A stretch of DNA of 64,000 nt from CAYPNF01 sp964411985 (lineage in GTDB: Bacteria; Verrucomicrobiota; Verrucomicrobiia; Limisphaerales; J093). The notes under the pieces are model-generated. The model was given only the letters and a program-made list of their open reading frames with translations, had not been told where the DNA came from and ran no database searches. The DNA lies in NCBI GenBank assembly GCA_964411985.1, contig CAYPNF010000005.1, positions 62,001 to 126,000 of the forward strand. The letters run 5' to 3'. Of the stretch, positions 26,893 through 36,236 are shown piece by piece. Position 1 is the first letter of the stretch, and every line of letters starts with the position of its first letter. Position numbers and translations under genes: made by a program.

Positions 26893-28875
26893 ATGAGTCT
26901 CCGTTTCTGCAAGGGTGGGTATTTGCCATTACTGATGGTTTGTTGGCTCGTCGCCTCCTGGGTGCCCGCCCACGCGGCAACGCGGCTCGAGGTCCCGATC
27001 GTAGCCACTCAAGTCCCCGCCGATGGGAACCGAGTGCCTAGGGGCTGGCGAACGGATGGGGTATCTCGAACCGATTGGTTTGAGGGAGCTCAGGTGGTCT
27101 TGATTGCTCCCGACAGGAGTGCCCGGGTGCTCTCCCGCAACTTCTACTCGGCTTGTGATCCGGACGTCTCCTTGGACGCCAAGAAGGTCCTCTTTGCCGG
27201 ACGAAAGGCGAAAGATGCAAACTGGGCCATTTGGGAGATCGATCTCGCAGGAGAGCGTGATGCACGGCTGGTGAGCCATGAAAAGACGCATTGCCGCAGT
27301 CCTATCTACCTGGGCTCCTTGTTCACGCTGGACTCACGCGAACCGTGGACTTGCGTGGCCTTTGTCCGCGAGGAACCCGCCTTAGGGGAGGGAGGCTTGG
27401 CCCCCTTCACGAGCATCTGCTCCGTCAAGTTGGACGGAAGTGAGTTGCGACGATTGGCTCTCACCCCCGGCGCTAACCTGGATCCGATCCAGATGTGGGA
27501 TGGCCGTGTCATTTATGCCTCGCAGCGGTATCCACTGACAGGGTTGCTGGATCTCGCTGCAGGGCGCGTCTCGCTGTTCGGAGTTCACATCGATGGAATG
27601 GAGCAGGAGCTCTATGCTGGCGAGCAGGGGCGCAAGATCCAGCAGATGCCCTGTGCGACGCGTGACGGGAAGGTGGTGTTCGTCGAAACGGATTCCGCGC
27701 CATGGGACGGCGCGGGGCAGTTGGCCTGCATTCTGGAGCAGCGGCCACGACACAGCTATCAGAGCCTTACCAAAGACCCCAAGACGCTTTGGCTCTATCC
27801 TTCCCCTTTGGCGACCAACTCCGTCTTGGTGTCTCGTAGGCTCGCCTCGGGCAAGGGCATCAGCGAATTAGTGCGTTACGATCTGTCTACTGGAAAGGTG
27901 GAGCCGGTGTTTCGTCGCCCCAAGTATCACGTCGTACAAGCCAAGGCTGTTCAGCCTCGCCCCTTTCCAGACGGCAGATCGACAGTGGTGGAGACGAAGT
28001 ACCGAACCGGCAAGCTTTACGGTCTTGATCTGTACACTGCCGACGCGCGGTTTGGCACGAATTGGGCACCGGGTTTGATCGAGAAGATTCGGGTCATTGA
28101 AGGTGTACCGCGGCCCATCGGCCAGGGGACAGCCGCCAGACTGCCAAACGCCAGAGCTGTCGGTCGTCGGTTGCTCGGGGAAGCGCCCGTCGAAAAGGAT
28201 GGCTCCTTCCAAATCGAAATCCCCGCCGATATTCCTGTCGCTTTGCAGGCCCTGGACAGCAACGGTGTCGCCATGGCGACTTGTGGCTGGACCTGGGTGA
28301 AACAGAAGGAGAACCGAGGGTGCATCGGTTGTCATGAGGACCCTGAATTGATTCCCGAGAACCGGTTTGTGATGGCGCTAGCTCGAAAAGCAAATCAGCT
28401 GACCCTGCCCCCAAACAAGCGCCGCAGTGTCGGCTTCGTCGAAGACGTCTTTCCGTTGCTGCAGAACCGGTGCGGTTCCGCCGATTGCCACGGCAAAGAG
28501 GGGAATCCACTCTTGCTCGCCGGAAAACCTGGTGAGGGTGCCCGAGAGACCCTTGAGCGGGTCTACAAGCTGCTGCTGAGTGCCACAGCCCCCGGAGGGC
28601 TGGCCTACGTGGAACCAGGTTGCGCTCGAACCAGTCCATTGATCCACAGCGTTTTGGGACGATCGCTTTCCCAGCCATGGGATCGCACTGCAGGATCCGC
28701 CAAGCAGGCGGAAGTGAAACCTATGCCGCCCGCAGATGCCCCGCAGCTCTCCGATGCCGAAAGGCGCCTCTTAAGCGAGTGGGTGGATCTTGGCGCACAA
28801 TGGATGGTCCCGGCGGTGACTCCTGAAGAACCCGATACTGCTCTTCCTCTCGCCAACCCAAATGACAGCCATTAA
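26893..28875 (+). CDS. HzsA-like (hydrazine synthase alpha-related) propeller and c-type haem protein
   Basis: Periplasmic protein of about 660 residues; the chosen ATG (26893) begins a signal peptide (YLPLLMVCWLVASWVPAHA) and has AGGA upstream. The body is a TolB-like beta-propeller (blades such as CDPDVSLDAKKVLFAG, DPIQMWDGRVIYASQRYP), then a beta-sandwich ending DSNGVAMATCGWTWV, then a haem site CIGCH (about 477-481) and a second, unusual CX4CH site, CGSADCH (about 527-533), in a cytochrome-c-like C-terminal domain with MPP as a possible axial-Met region. This order matches HzsA-related proteins of Planctomycetes and Verrucomicrobia. No HzsB/C is present, so hydrazine synthesis is very unlikely; function is unknown. 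Confidence 0.82.
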   Translation: MSLRFCKGGYLPLLMVCWLVASWVPAHAATRLEVPIVATQVPADGNRVPRGWRTDGVSRTDWFEGAQVVLIAPDRSARVLSRNFYSACDPDVSLDAKKVLFAGRKAKDANWAIWEIDLAGERDARLVSHEKTHCRSPIYLGSLFTLDSREPWTCVAFVREEPALGEGGLAPFTSICSVKLDGSELRRLALTPGANLDPIQMWDGRVIYASQRYPLTGLLDLAAGRVSLFGVHIDGMEQELYAGEQGRKIQQMPCATRDGKVVFVETDSAPWDGAGQLACILEQRPRHSYQSLTKDPKTLWLYPSPLATNSVLVSRRLASGKGISELVRYDLSTGKVEPVFRRPKYHVVQAKAVQPRPFPDGRSTVVETKYRTGKLYGLDLYTADARFGTNWAPGLIEKIRVIEGVPRPIGQGTAARLPNARAVGRRLLGEAPVEKDGSFQIEIPADIPVALQALDSNGVAMATCGWTWVKQKENRGCIGCHEDPELIPENRFVMALARKANQLTLPPNKRRSVGFVEDVFPLLQNRCGSADCHGKEGNPLLLAGKPGEGARETLERVYKLLLSATAPGGLAYVEPGCARTSPLIHSVLGRSLSQPWDRTAGSAKQAEVKPMPPADAPQLSDAERRLLSEWVDLGAQWMVPAVTPEEPDTALPLANPNDSH

Positions 28876-30571
28876 GAAACACCAACCAATGCGTCCGAAA
28901 CCGTCTACCAGCCCCTGCGGCGGACCCAAGACTTGTGGATGGGGGAGGGTGGGGTTGCTGGGCATAACTCTGTTGTGTGCAATTGGCGGAGCTCAGTCCC
29001 AGACGCCGCTGCCGAAGTTTACCGATGTGACGGAGAAGGCCGGGATCAAATTCAAACATAACCTCGGCGACCCGGAGTTGAATAACATCGTCGAAGCCAC
29101 CGGGCCTGGCGGCATGTTTTTCGACTACGATAACGATGGGTTCCTGGACATCTACTTGGTGAATGGTTGCTGGCATCCTGACGTCAGCGACAACCGGGGG
29201 CGTTCTTTGAAGGGCAAGCTCACCCATGCCCTCTATCATAACAACGGGAATGGGACGTTTACCGACGTGACCGAAAAGGCTGGGGTGGGCTGCAAGGAAT
29301 ACGGCATGGGTGTGACTTGTGCCGATTACAACAACGACGGTTTCTTGGATATCTATGTCCTCAACTACGGGCGGAATGTTCTCTACCAGAATAATGGCAA
29401 TGGAACCTTCACCGATGTGACGGACAAGGCCGGTCTGGCGGATCCAGGTTGGAGTGTGCACGCCGCCTGGCTGGACTACAATAAGGACGGGAAACTCGAT
29501 GTGTTCGTTGCCAATTACCTCGAGTACGACAAGGGAGAGTTCCAGAAGACCAAGGCCTTCTATGCGGCTGACGGTTTTCCGGGCCCCCTCTCTTACCCTG
29601 GTGTCCAATGCCACATGTTCCGGAATAACGGCGACGGGACGTTTTCCGACGTGACGGAGGAAACGGGTTTTGGGAAATGCAAGGGACGAGCGATGAGTGT
29701 GGTGGCAGCCGACCTGAATGGGGATGGCGAGGTGGACGTTTATGTTTCCAATGATGCTGGCCCTGACAACCTCTACATGGGAGATGGCAAAGGCCACTTT
29801 GTGGATCAAGCGCTGGAGGCCGGGGTGGCTTTCGGCGAGGGTGGGCAGGGGGTCTCGTCGATGGGCCCCTTCGTTGCGGACTTCGACCGTAATGGCTTGC
29901 TGGACATCCTGATTCCTGACATGGGGTACGGTAGCCTGCTTTCGGAAGTGGCTGCGGGCCGTTTCGTGGATATCACCTCCCAGTGTGGCCTGGCCCAAAT
30001 TTGTGGACAATACACTGGCTGGGGTGGATTGATGCTGGACTACGACAATGACGGGTATCCGGACGTCTTTGTTGCCAACGGTGACCCGCACCACCTCTAT
30101 TTGGAAGAGCCTGTCCTGGCTCGGAATGGTGGCCAGGGAAAATTCATCGACGTTGCCAGAGACTCCGGGGATTTCTTTTCGAAGAAATATGTGGGCCGTG
30201 GGGCGGTCTACGGCGACTACGACAACGACGGAAACCTGGATATCCTGATGTGTACCATCCAAGGTCCGCCGTACCTGTTGCACAACGATGGTGCCAGTAA
30301 GAATAACTGGATCAAAGTGGTGCCGGTTGGAAAGAGCGGGCTCCCGACGATCCACTCGGTGGTCACCATCCGTGCGGGGGGGCTCACCCAAACGCAGCCA
30401 GTCATTGCGGTGAACGGATACCTCGGCTGCAATGATCCTCGCGCGCATTTCGGCGTGGGCAAAGCCACGGAGGTAGAGTGGATCGAGGTTCGATGGCCAG
30501 ACGGGAGCAAGGATCGGCGAGAAAAAGCGACGGTGAACAAGATTCTCAAACTCGAGTTCGGCAAAAAGTAA
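28862..30571 (+). CDS. CRTAC1/ASPIC-UnbV FG-GAP repeat protein
   Basis: Secreted protein of 569 residues. After a signal helix (VGLLGITLLCAIGGAQSQ) come at least six FG-GAP/VCBS blades, each with a calcium-binding DxDxDG-type loop (DYDNDGFLDIY, DYNNDGFLDIY, DLNGDGEVDVY, DYDNDGYPDVF, DYDNDGNLDIL), forming an integrin-like propeller. The C-terminus is an ASPIC/UnbV domain (NGYLGCNDPRAHFGVG, EVEWIEVRWPDGS). The first codons overlap the HzsA-like gene by 14 bases. Such proteins often sit next to multihaem or tetratricopeptide proteins in these phyla; a scaffold or binding role is inferred. No enzymatic motif is seen. Confidence 0.9.
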   Translation: MTAIKKHQPMRPKPSTSPCGGPKTCGWGRVGLLGITLLCAIGGAQSQTPLPKFTDVTEKAGIKFKHNLGDPELNNIVEATGPGGMFFDYDNDGFLDIYLVNGCWHPDVSDNRGRSLKGKLTHALYHNNGNGTFTDVTEKAGVGCKEYGMGVTCADYNNDGFLDIYVLNYGRNVLYQNNGNGTFTDVTDKAGLADPGWSVHAAWLDYNKDGKLDVFVANYLEYDKGEFQKTKAFYAADGFPGPLSYPGVQCHMFRNNGDGTFSDVTEETGFGKCKGRAMSVVAADLNGDGEVDVYVSNDAGPDNLYMGDGKGHFVDQALEAGVAFGEGGQGVSSMGPFVADFDRNGLLDILIPDMGYGSLLSEVAAGRFVDITSQCGLAQICGQYTGWGGLMLDYDNDGYPDVFVANGDPHHLYLEEPVLARNGGQGKFIDVARDSGDFFSKKYVGRGAVYGDYDNDGNLDILMCTIQGPPYLLHNDGASKNNWIKVVPVGKSGLPTIHSVVTIRAGGLTQTQPVIAVNGYLGCNDPRAHFGVGKATEVEWIEVRWPDGSKDRREKATVNKILKLEFGKK

Positions 30572-30587
30572 CTGGTGACGTAAGCTC

Positions 30588-33473
30588 ATGACGACTTCTA
30601 TTCAACGGATTCTGGTTCTGTTGGCGCTCTGCGCGCTAGGGATGGCTCCGGGCCATGCCGCGAGCGGAGGTGTTGATAAGCAGCCGCTCTACATTGGTTC
30701 CGAGGGCTGTGCCAAATGCCACGCCGACGCCGCAATTGGACACCAGTTCAGCATCTGGCGAGTGAGCTCCCATGCGCGCGCGTTTTCTTCTCTGGCTTTG
30801 CCCGAGGCCAAGAAGATCGCGGAATTGAGCGGGATTCCTGAGGAGCCTCAGAAGGCCAAGATGTGCCTGGGTTGCCATGCCACCGCGTGGGAGAGCGAGG
30901 AATGGGAACGCATGGACTCCTTCCGGGTGGAGGATGGCATGCAATGTGAGGCTTGCCACGGACCTGGGAGTGAGTACGCCGTCCGCGAGATTATGATGGA
31001 TTTGGAGAAGGCGAAGGCCAAGGGTTTGATCATGCCGGACAAGTCCCGATCTTGCATGGTGTGCCATCGAGTGAAAGGTTCTCACGAGGCTGTGTTGAAG
31101 AAAGAGCCCTTTGACACCGTCGCCGCCTGGACGAAGATCGCTCACCCGGTCCCCAAGGGCGGTGCCGTGCCTCTGCCTGTGGGGCCGAGCGTCTTTGGGG
31201 ACAGGAGTTCCGGAAAGTACAAATTTACGGGGGTGGAGGCCTGCGGCAAGTGCCATCAGGCGGCCAAGATGAACTACCAGTTTAGCAAGTGGAGGATGAG
31301 CGCCCATGCCAAGGCGTACGCGGATCTCCAGACCCAACGAGCCCACGACTACGCGAGGAAAGCGGGCGTGCAGGGGGATCCCCAGGATAGCCCCAAGTGC
31401 CTTGAATGTCATGCGACTGGCACGGGCTATTCCAAGGAGAGTTTCCTGGAAGACTTTACCATCCGTGATGGAGTGCAGTGTGAATCCTGTCACGGGCCGG
31501 GCAGCGAATACTCACCTGAGGCAGTGATGTTGGACAAGACCGCCGCCGCCAAGGAAGGCCTCCTCCCCGTGAACGAACAGACTTGCGTACGCTGCCACGA
31601 CAAAGAAAAGGCCCATGGGAAAGCGTTCGACTACAAGTCGGCGGTGGAAAAAATTGCTCATCCCACCAAGGCGTCAGCTCCCCTTACGTCCGAGGTCAAC
31701 TACAAGACCCCGTTGAACCTTGCCCTGACACCTGATGGGAAGGAACTCTGGGTGGCGTGCGAGTCCTCCCACACGGTTGTGATTGCCGATCCGCTGACTC
31801 GGAAACGGATCGGGGAATTCGCGGTGGGCGGGCAGCCCAACCGCATCTGTTTCGATCCCCAGGGACGTCGCGCCTTCGTTTCGAATCGGTTGGACGATTC
31901 CGTGAGCGTGGTGGACGTTGCAGCCAGGAAGGTCGTTGCGAGCCTCGAAGTCGGAGATGAACCCCACGGCCTCCTTCTCGATCGAGAGGGGAAACGCCTG
32001 TATGTGCTCAACACATCGTTGGACAACATCTCCGTGTTCGATGCTCAGACCCTGCAAGAGACCAAGCGGCTCTCCGCCAGTCGCTCCCCGTGGTCTTTGG
32101 CGCTGTCGCCTGATGGGAACCAGATCCTGGTCGTGCACGCGCTTTCGCGATTCGTGAAACCTCAGCAGCCCTCATTGTCCGAGATCACCATCGTCAACGT
32201 GGAGGATGCTGTCGTGCAGACCCGCGTGGAGGTTCCTGGAGCGAATCTGATGCAGGGCATCGCATGGCACCCCAGCGGCGAGTATGCAGTCGCCACACTG
32301 CTCCGAACCAAGAACCTGGTGCCGATGACGAAAGCCGCCCGGGGTTGGACCATTTCGAACGGATTGGGAATTTTGTGGCGAGACGGCACCCTGGATCAGG
32401 TTATTCTCGACCAGCCTAACATGGGTTTTGCGGACCCCTCGGATCTGGTGGTGACTCCGGATGGAAAGTATGCCCTTGTCACTAGCAGCAGCACGGACCG
32501 GGTGGCGGTGGTGGACCTGACCAAGTTGATCGCGCTGATTCGCGCTTCCAGCATCGTGGAGCGTCAGAAGGTACTCCCCAATCATATCGGGAAATCGACT
32601 GAATTTGTGGTGAGGTATCTACCCACGAAGAACGCTCCTCGCGGGCTCACGTGTTCCCCGGACGGAGCGTTCGCCTACGTTGCTAACTCTCTCGATGATT
32701 CCGTCACGGTCATCGATCTCCAGAAATGGGAAACTGTAGATCGAATCGATCTGGGAGGTCCTCACGAAATCACAAAGAAACGGCGTGGAGAACGACTCTT
32801 CAACAGTGCGAACATTACCTTCCATCGCGCCTATTCTTGTCACACCTGCCACCCGGATGGACATATCGACAATGTGGTTTACGATATTGAGCCGGATGGC
32901 ATCGGCGTGAGCCCGGTGGATAACCGCACCCTCCGGGGCATTATCGACATGGCTCCTTACAAGTGGGAGGGGACGAACCCAAGTCTGGACCGCCAATGTG
33001 GCCCCCGCTTGTCGGTCTTCTTCACGCGATTGCAGCCTTTCACTCCGGAAGAGCTGAGCGCATTGCACGATTACATCTGCACCATCCCTCGTCCCCCAAA
33101 CCGCTACCGACAACTGGATGGGGCCATGACGGAGACTCAGCGGCGAGGCAAAGCCGTCTTTGAGCGGACGCGGGCGAATGACGGCCGCGAAATCCCGATG
33201 AACCTGCGCTGCACGACCTGTCATCCTCCCCCGCTCTATACGGACGGCCAACTCCATGACGTGGGCACCAAACAGTGGAATGATCGGCAAAGCAAATTCG
33301 ATGCGCCGCACCTCTCGAACATCTACGATTCTGCTCCATACCTTCACAACGGCATGGCTCAGTCCCTGGAGGAGATCTGGACCAAGTTCAACCCTTATGA
33401 CCAGCATGGTGTGGGAAACGATATGACCAAAGACCAGCTGAACGACCTGGTAGAGTACTTAAAAACCCTTTAG
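30588..33473 (+). CDS. Ten-haem fusion: two c554-like tetrahaem modules, YVTN propeller, MauG-like dihaem domain
   Basis: Periplasmic protein of 961 residues with a signal peptide (LVLLALCALGMAPGHA). It has ten CxxCH sites at residues 41, 93, 120, 156, 219, 271, 298, 333, 751 and 875. The first two sets of four are spaced by 178, 178, 178 and 177 residues, so the N-terminus is a tandem duplication of a cytochrome c554-like tetrahaem module (each with CHATx, CEACHGPGSEY or CESCHGPGSEY). Residues about 375-735 form a YVTN-type propeller (PNRICFDPQGRRAFVSNRLD, SVSVVDVAARKVVASLEVG). The last 220 residues carry two haem sites in a di-haem peroxidase/MauG-like arrangement (APHLSNIYDSAPYLHNG). A redox role is certain in kind; electron donor and acceptor are unknown. 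Confidence 0.9.
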   Translation: MTTSIQRILVLLALCALGMAPGHAASGGVDKQPLYIGSEGCAKCHADAAIGHQFSIWRVSSHARAFSSLALPEAKKIAELSGIPEEPQKAKMCLGCHATAWESEEWERMDSFRVEDGMQCEACHGPGSEYAVREIMMDLEKAKAKGLIMPDKSRSCMVCHRVKGSHEAVLKKEPFDTVAAWTKIAHPVPKGGAVPLPVGPSVFGDRSSGKYKFTGVEACGKCHQAAKMNYQFSKWRMSAHAKAYADLQTQRAHDYARKAGVQGDPQDSPKCLECHATGTGYSKESFLEDFTIRDGVQCESCHGPGSEYSPEAVMLDKTAAAKEGLLPVNEQTCVRCHDKEKAHGKAFDYKSAVEKIAHPTKASAPLTSEVNYKTPLNLALTPDGKELWVACESSHTVVIADPLTRKRIGEFAVGGQPNRICFDPQGRRAFVSNRLDDSVSVVDVAARKVVASLEVGDEPHGLLLDREGKRLYVLNTSLDNISVFDAQTLQETKRLSASRSPWSLALSPDGNQILVVHALSRFVKPQQPSLSEITIVNVEDAVVQTRVEVPGANLMQGIAWHPSGEYAVATLLRTKNLVPMTKAARGWTISNGLGILWRDGTLDQVILDQPNMGFADPSDLVVTPDGKYALVTSSSTDRVAVVDLTKLIALIRASSIVERQKVLPNHIGKSTEFVVRYLPTKNAPRGLTCSPDGAFAYVANSLDDSVTVIDLQKWETVDRIDLGGPHEITKKRRGERLFNSANITFHRAYSCHTCHPDGHIDNVVYDIEPDGIGVSPVDNRTLRGIIDMAPYKWEGTNPSLDRQCGPRLSVFFTRLQPFTPEELSALHDYICTIPRPPNRYRQLDGAMTETQRRGKAVFERTRANDGREIPMNLRCTTCHPPPLYTDGQLHDVGTKQWNDRQSKFDAPHLSNIYDSAPYLHNGMAQSLEEIWTKFNPYDQHGVGNDMTKDQLNDLVEYLKTL

Positions 33474-33496
33474 CCAACCCAATCCAACCACCGACA

Positions 33497-34693
33497 ATGA
33501 AAACGCTACTTGCAGAATCGCGGGCCGGCATGGCCCCAATGCTAGGCTGGATGCTGGTGGTGGGTGCCGCATGGTCCGCCGAATCGTCGGAGAAAACGGC
33601 CGCCTCCGTTGCCACCGGAGCGGACCCAGGCCTGCCTTACGTGTACACGAAGTGGGAGCAGTTTACCACTCACGAAGGCCTGCCCAACGACCACATCTTC
33701 GCTATCAAGGCAGTCAAGGACTGTGTGTGGTTTGGTACCGAGAAGGGATTGGTGCGCTACGACAAGAAAAGCAAAAAGCTCAAGACTTGGGGCGAGGAGG
33801 ACGGACTTCCATGGAGGGTGGTGACTGCGATTGAGGTCAGTCCGGTTACCGGCGATGTCTGGTTGGGCTTGTTCGGAGGAGGACTTGCCAGGTTCAGTGG
33901 CGGACGGTTTGATCACTTCACTCAACTTAACAGTGGATTGGTGAACGATGTGGTGTACGCCATTGCCGCCGAAGGGGACCATATCTGGGCGGCCACCACC
34001 GCCGGAGCCAGTCGGTACAACACCAAGACGGACAAGTGGGATGTGTTCACCGAGAAGAACGCCCCTATGGAGGAAATCTGGAACTACAACGTGGCGGCGC
34101 GGGATGGTAAAGTCCATTTGGCGGTTTGGGGAAGCGGGGTTTTGGAATACGATATCAAGACTGAGAACTGGAAGACCTATCTCGATCCCGACGGCGAGAT
34201 GGAGATCGACCTTTACCGCGACGACGGAAACGTTCATGTGATCGTGACTGGAGCCAACTATGTGGAAAAGGTGCTCTGGATTTCCTCTTACTTTGGCTGC
34301 GCACGCTATGATGGGCGCCATTGGCGGGGGTACTTCGATCATGACTGCGGGTTGCCGAGTAACTTCAACAACAACATCAGGGCGCGGAGTGCGTGGGAGT
34401 GTTGGTTCGCCGGCGACAAAGGAGCGGGTGCGTGTGTAGACGCCGAGACGGATACGTGGGTTTCTTACACTTCTGATGGGAAGAACAAGAGCGGCAAGGC
34501 TCTGATCAAAAGAGGAAAACAGCTAATCAAGACCGTGGATACGGGCTACAGCATACCCCACAACTTTTTGATCTCTCTCGATTTTGACGGGGACGACGTC
34601 TGGGTGGGCACTTCCAAGGGAGTTGGCCATGGAATTGGCGAGGGATACTACCCACGGCTTCGTCCGGCTGGCAGTGCGGTGGCGCAGAAATGA
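33497..34693 (+). CDS. Free-standing two-component-regulator-propeller (Reg_prop) protein
   Basis: Secreted 398-residue protein with a signal peptide (MLGWMLVVGAAWSAES). It consists of Reg_prop blades of the type found in the sensor part of hybrid two-component systems: FTTHEGLPNDHIFAIK, VWFGTEKGLVRYDKKS, VWLGLFGGGLARFSGG, IWAATTAGASRYNTKT and VWVGTSKGVGHGIG. No transmembrane helix, histidine kinase or DNA-binding domain follows. It lies 23 bp after the ten-haem gene and 30 bp before the first binding-protein gene. A ligand-binding or docking role in the periplasm is inferred. Confidence 0.85.
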   Translation: MKTLLAESRAGMAPMLGWMLVVGAAWSAESSEKTAASVATGADPGLPYVYTKWEQFTTHEGLPNDHIFAIKAVKDCVWFGTEKGLVRYDKKSKKLKTWGEEDGLPWRVVTAIEVSPVTGDVWLGLFGGGLARFSGGRFDHFTQLNSGLVNDVVYAIAAEGDHIWAATTAGASRYNTKTDKWDVFTEKNAPMEEIWNYNVAARDGKVHLAVWGSGVLEYDIKTENWKTYLDPDGEMEIDLYRDDGNVHVIVTGANYVEKVLWISSYFGCARYDGRHWRGYFDHDCGLPSNFNNNIRARSAWECWFAGDKGAGACVDAETDTWVSYTSDGKNKSGKALIKRGKQLIKTVDTGYSIPHNFLISLDFDGDDVWVGTSKGVGHGIGEGYYPRLRPAGSAVAQK

Positions 34694-34723
34694 GCTCAGA
34701 AAACCCTTGAATCTTCTCCGACT

Positions 34724-36223
34724 ATGAGAACTGCATTTACCAAGTCCAAGAACCTTTTCTGCGGTCTGTGCTTCGGCTTTGCGTTGGTCCAGGTTCCATC
34801 GCTTTGTGCGCAGGCGCCAGCGGCGCCAGCACCAACGGGCGGCACACCCGCGCGCGCGGAAGATCTCACGGTGGACACTATCCTCGAGCGCATCAACGTG
34901 GGGCCGTACGAGTTGCCGAACCTACCGCTCAAGACCAACAAGAACTATGCGAAATCGTCCTCGGACGTGGAACCGTACGGTGGGGTAAAGCCTTTCAAGG
35001 AGCATTTCCTGGCGCAAATGGAGTACACCGGCCCGGGACGCGGAGTGGAAGAGCCGCAGGATCTCAAGACCGTAAGAATCGGTTTTCTGGGGCCAATTAT
35101 GCCCACGGTGTCGGTGGCCACCGGCGGAAAGAGCCACAACGAGGAGACTCTAGGCATCTCCATGCTGCGAGCCTCTCGGATGGCGATCGACGAGGCCAAT
35201 GCCAAAGGCGGATACATAAAACGGCAGATTCCTTTCGAGTTGAGCGTCCACAACGACAATGCCCTTTGGGGGGCTTCCGGTAGCGAAGTCATCAACCTGG
35301 CCTACAAGGACAACGTTTGGGCGATCCTTGGGGGTATCGACGGGGCTAACACGCATATCGCGATCAGGGTCGCGCTCAAGATCGAAATTCCCTGGATGAC
35401 GCCGGGAGACTTGGACCCAACCTACATTGAAACCAACATCCCATGGGTCTTTCGGTGCATCGGAGACGACCGCCAACTCAACTACATCCTCGTCGATTAC
35501 ATGTTTCGTAAACTGGGTATCAAGCGTATTGCCATCATTCGCTCCAGCAATCGATATGGGCGTTTCGGTGTGCGTGAGATTCGCGACAGCGCGCGGCGTT
35601 TGGGGAATCCGGTGATGATCGAGATGGCTTACAAGGGAGGGGCGGCCGATTTCACCATGCAGATGAACCGGATTGAGGAGTACAAGCCCGAAGCCATCGT
35701 CCATTGGGGCAACGGGGATGACGGGGCACGTGTCCTCAACGCGATGCGTGCGCGAGGATGGACTCAGCCGTTCTTTTCCTGCGATCGATGTGTCAATGAG
35801 GAGTTCTTGCGTATTGCGGGCAAGAACGCCGAAGGGGTGGTGTGCGGTTTTCCGTGGAATCCCGAACGGAAGGACCCTAAGCTGGACACCTTTCGGGCAG
35901 AATACCAGAAGCGGTATGGCCAGCAGCCCGACACCTACGCGGCGCACGCTTATGATGGCATGAACATGCTCATTTGGGCCATCCAGAATGCGGGTTTGAA
36001 CCGTGCCAAGATTCGGGATGTTCTGGCTTACCGTGCGGAGGCGTTTCCGGGCGTTACCGGAGATATCCCGCTCAGCTCTGCTCTGGACGACGCTGGAGAG
36101 GTCTTTTTGGCGCGTTGCGAGGGTGGAAAGTGGAAATACTACTCTCGGGACGAGATGGGGATTCCTCGCGGAAAAGTCATTGATCAGATGCGCCGCGAAC
36201 GCGAGACCGTGAGCGCCAAGTAA
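34724..36223 (+). CDS. LivK-type periplasmic substrate-binding protein with N-terminal extension
   Basis: Type I periplasmic binding protein (Peripla_BP_6, branched-chain amino-acid family) of 499 residues. After the signal peptide (ending around SLCAQA) there is a Pro/Ala linker and an extra segment of about 90 residues containing GVKPFKEHFLAQ before the fold begins at VRIGFLGPIMP. The core shows ASRMAIDEANAKGGY, WAILGGIDGANTHIAIRVAL, the hinge strand KRIAIIRSSNRYGRFGV, KPEAIVHWGNGDDGARVL and YAAHAYDGMNMLIWAI. No permease or ATPase gene is nearby, so it may act as a sensor or enzyme partner rather than in transport. It is a paralogue of the next gene. Confidence 0.9.
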   Translation: MRTAFTKSKNLFCGLCFGFALVQVPSLCAQAPAAPAPTGGTPARAEDLTVDTILERINVGPYELPNLPLKTNKNYAKSSSDVEPYGGVKPFKEHFLAQMEYTGPGRGVEEPQDLKTVRIGFLGPIMPTVSVATGGKSHNEETLGISMLRASRMAIDEANAKGGYIKRQIPFELSVHNDNALWGASGSEVINLAYKDNVWAILGGIDGANTHIAIRVALKIEIPWMTPGDLDPTYIETNIPWVFRCIGDDRQLNYILVDYMFRKLGIKRIAIIRSSNRYGRFGVREIRDSARRLGNPVMIEMAYKGGAADFTMQMNRIEEYKPEAIVHWGNGDDGARVLNAMRARGWTQPFFSCDRCVNEEFLRIAGKNAEGVVCGFPWNPERKDPKLDTFRAEYQKRYGQQPDTYAAHAYDGMNMLIWAIQNAGLNRAKIRDVLAYRAEAFPGVTGDIPLSSALDDAGEVFLARCEGGKWKYYSRDEMGIPRGKVIDQMRRERETVSAK

Positions 36224-36236
36224 CGCGTTGATCTCG

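Noticed and set aside
26893..28875. Evidence for anammox-type hydrazine synthesis
   Set aside because: Just an HzsA-like protein is present; HzsB, HzsC and hydrazine dehydrogenase are absent, and HzsA-related proteins are widespread outside anammox bacteria.
28721..30589. Long open frame of 622 codons antisense to the ASPIC/UnbV gene
   Set aside because: The plus strand has unmistakable FG-GAP repeats; the antisense frame is a by-product of the repeated DxDxDG codons.
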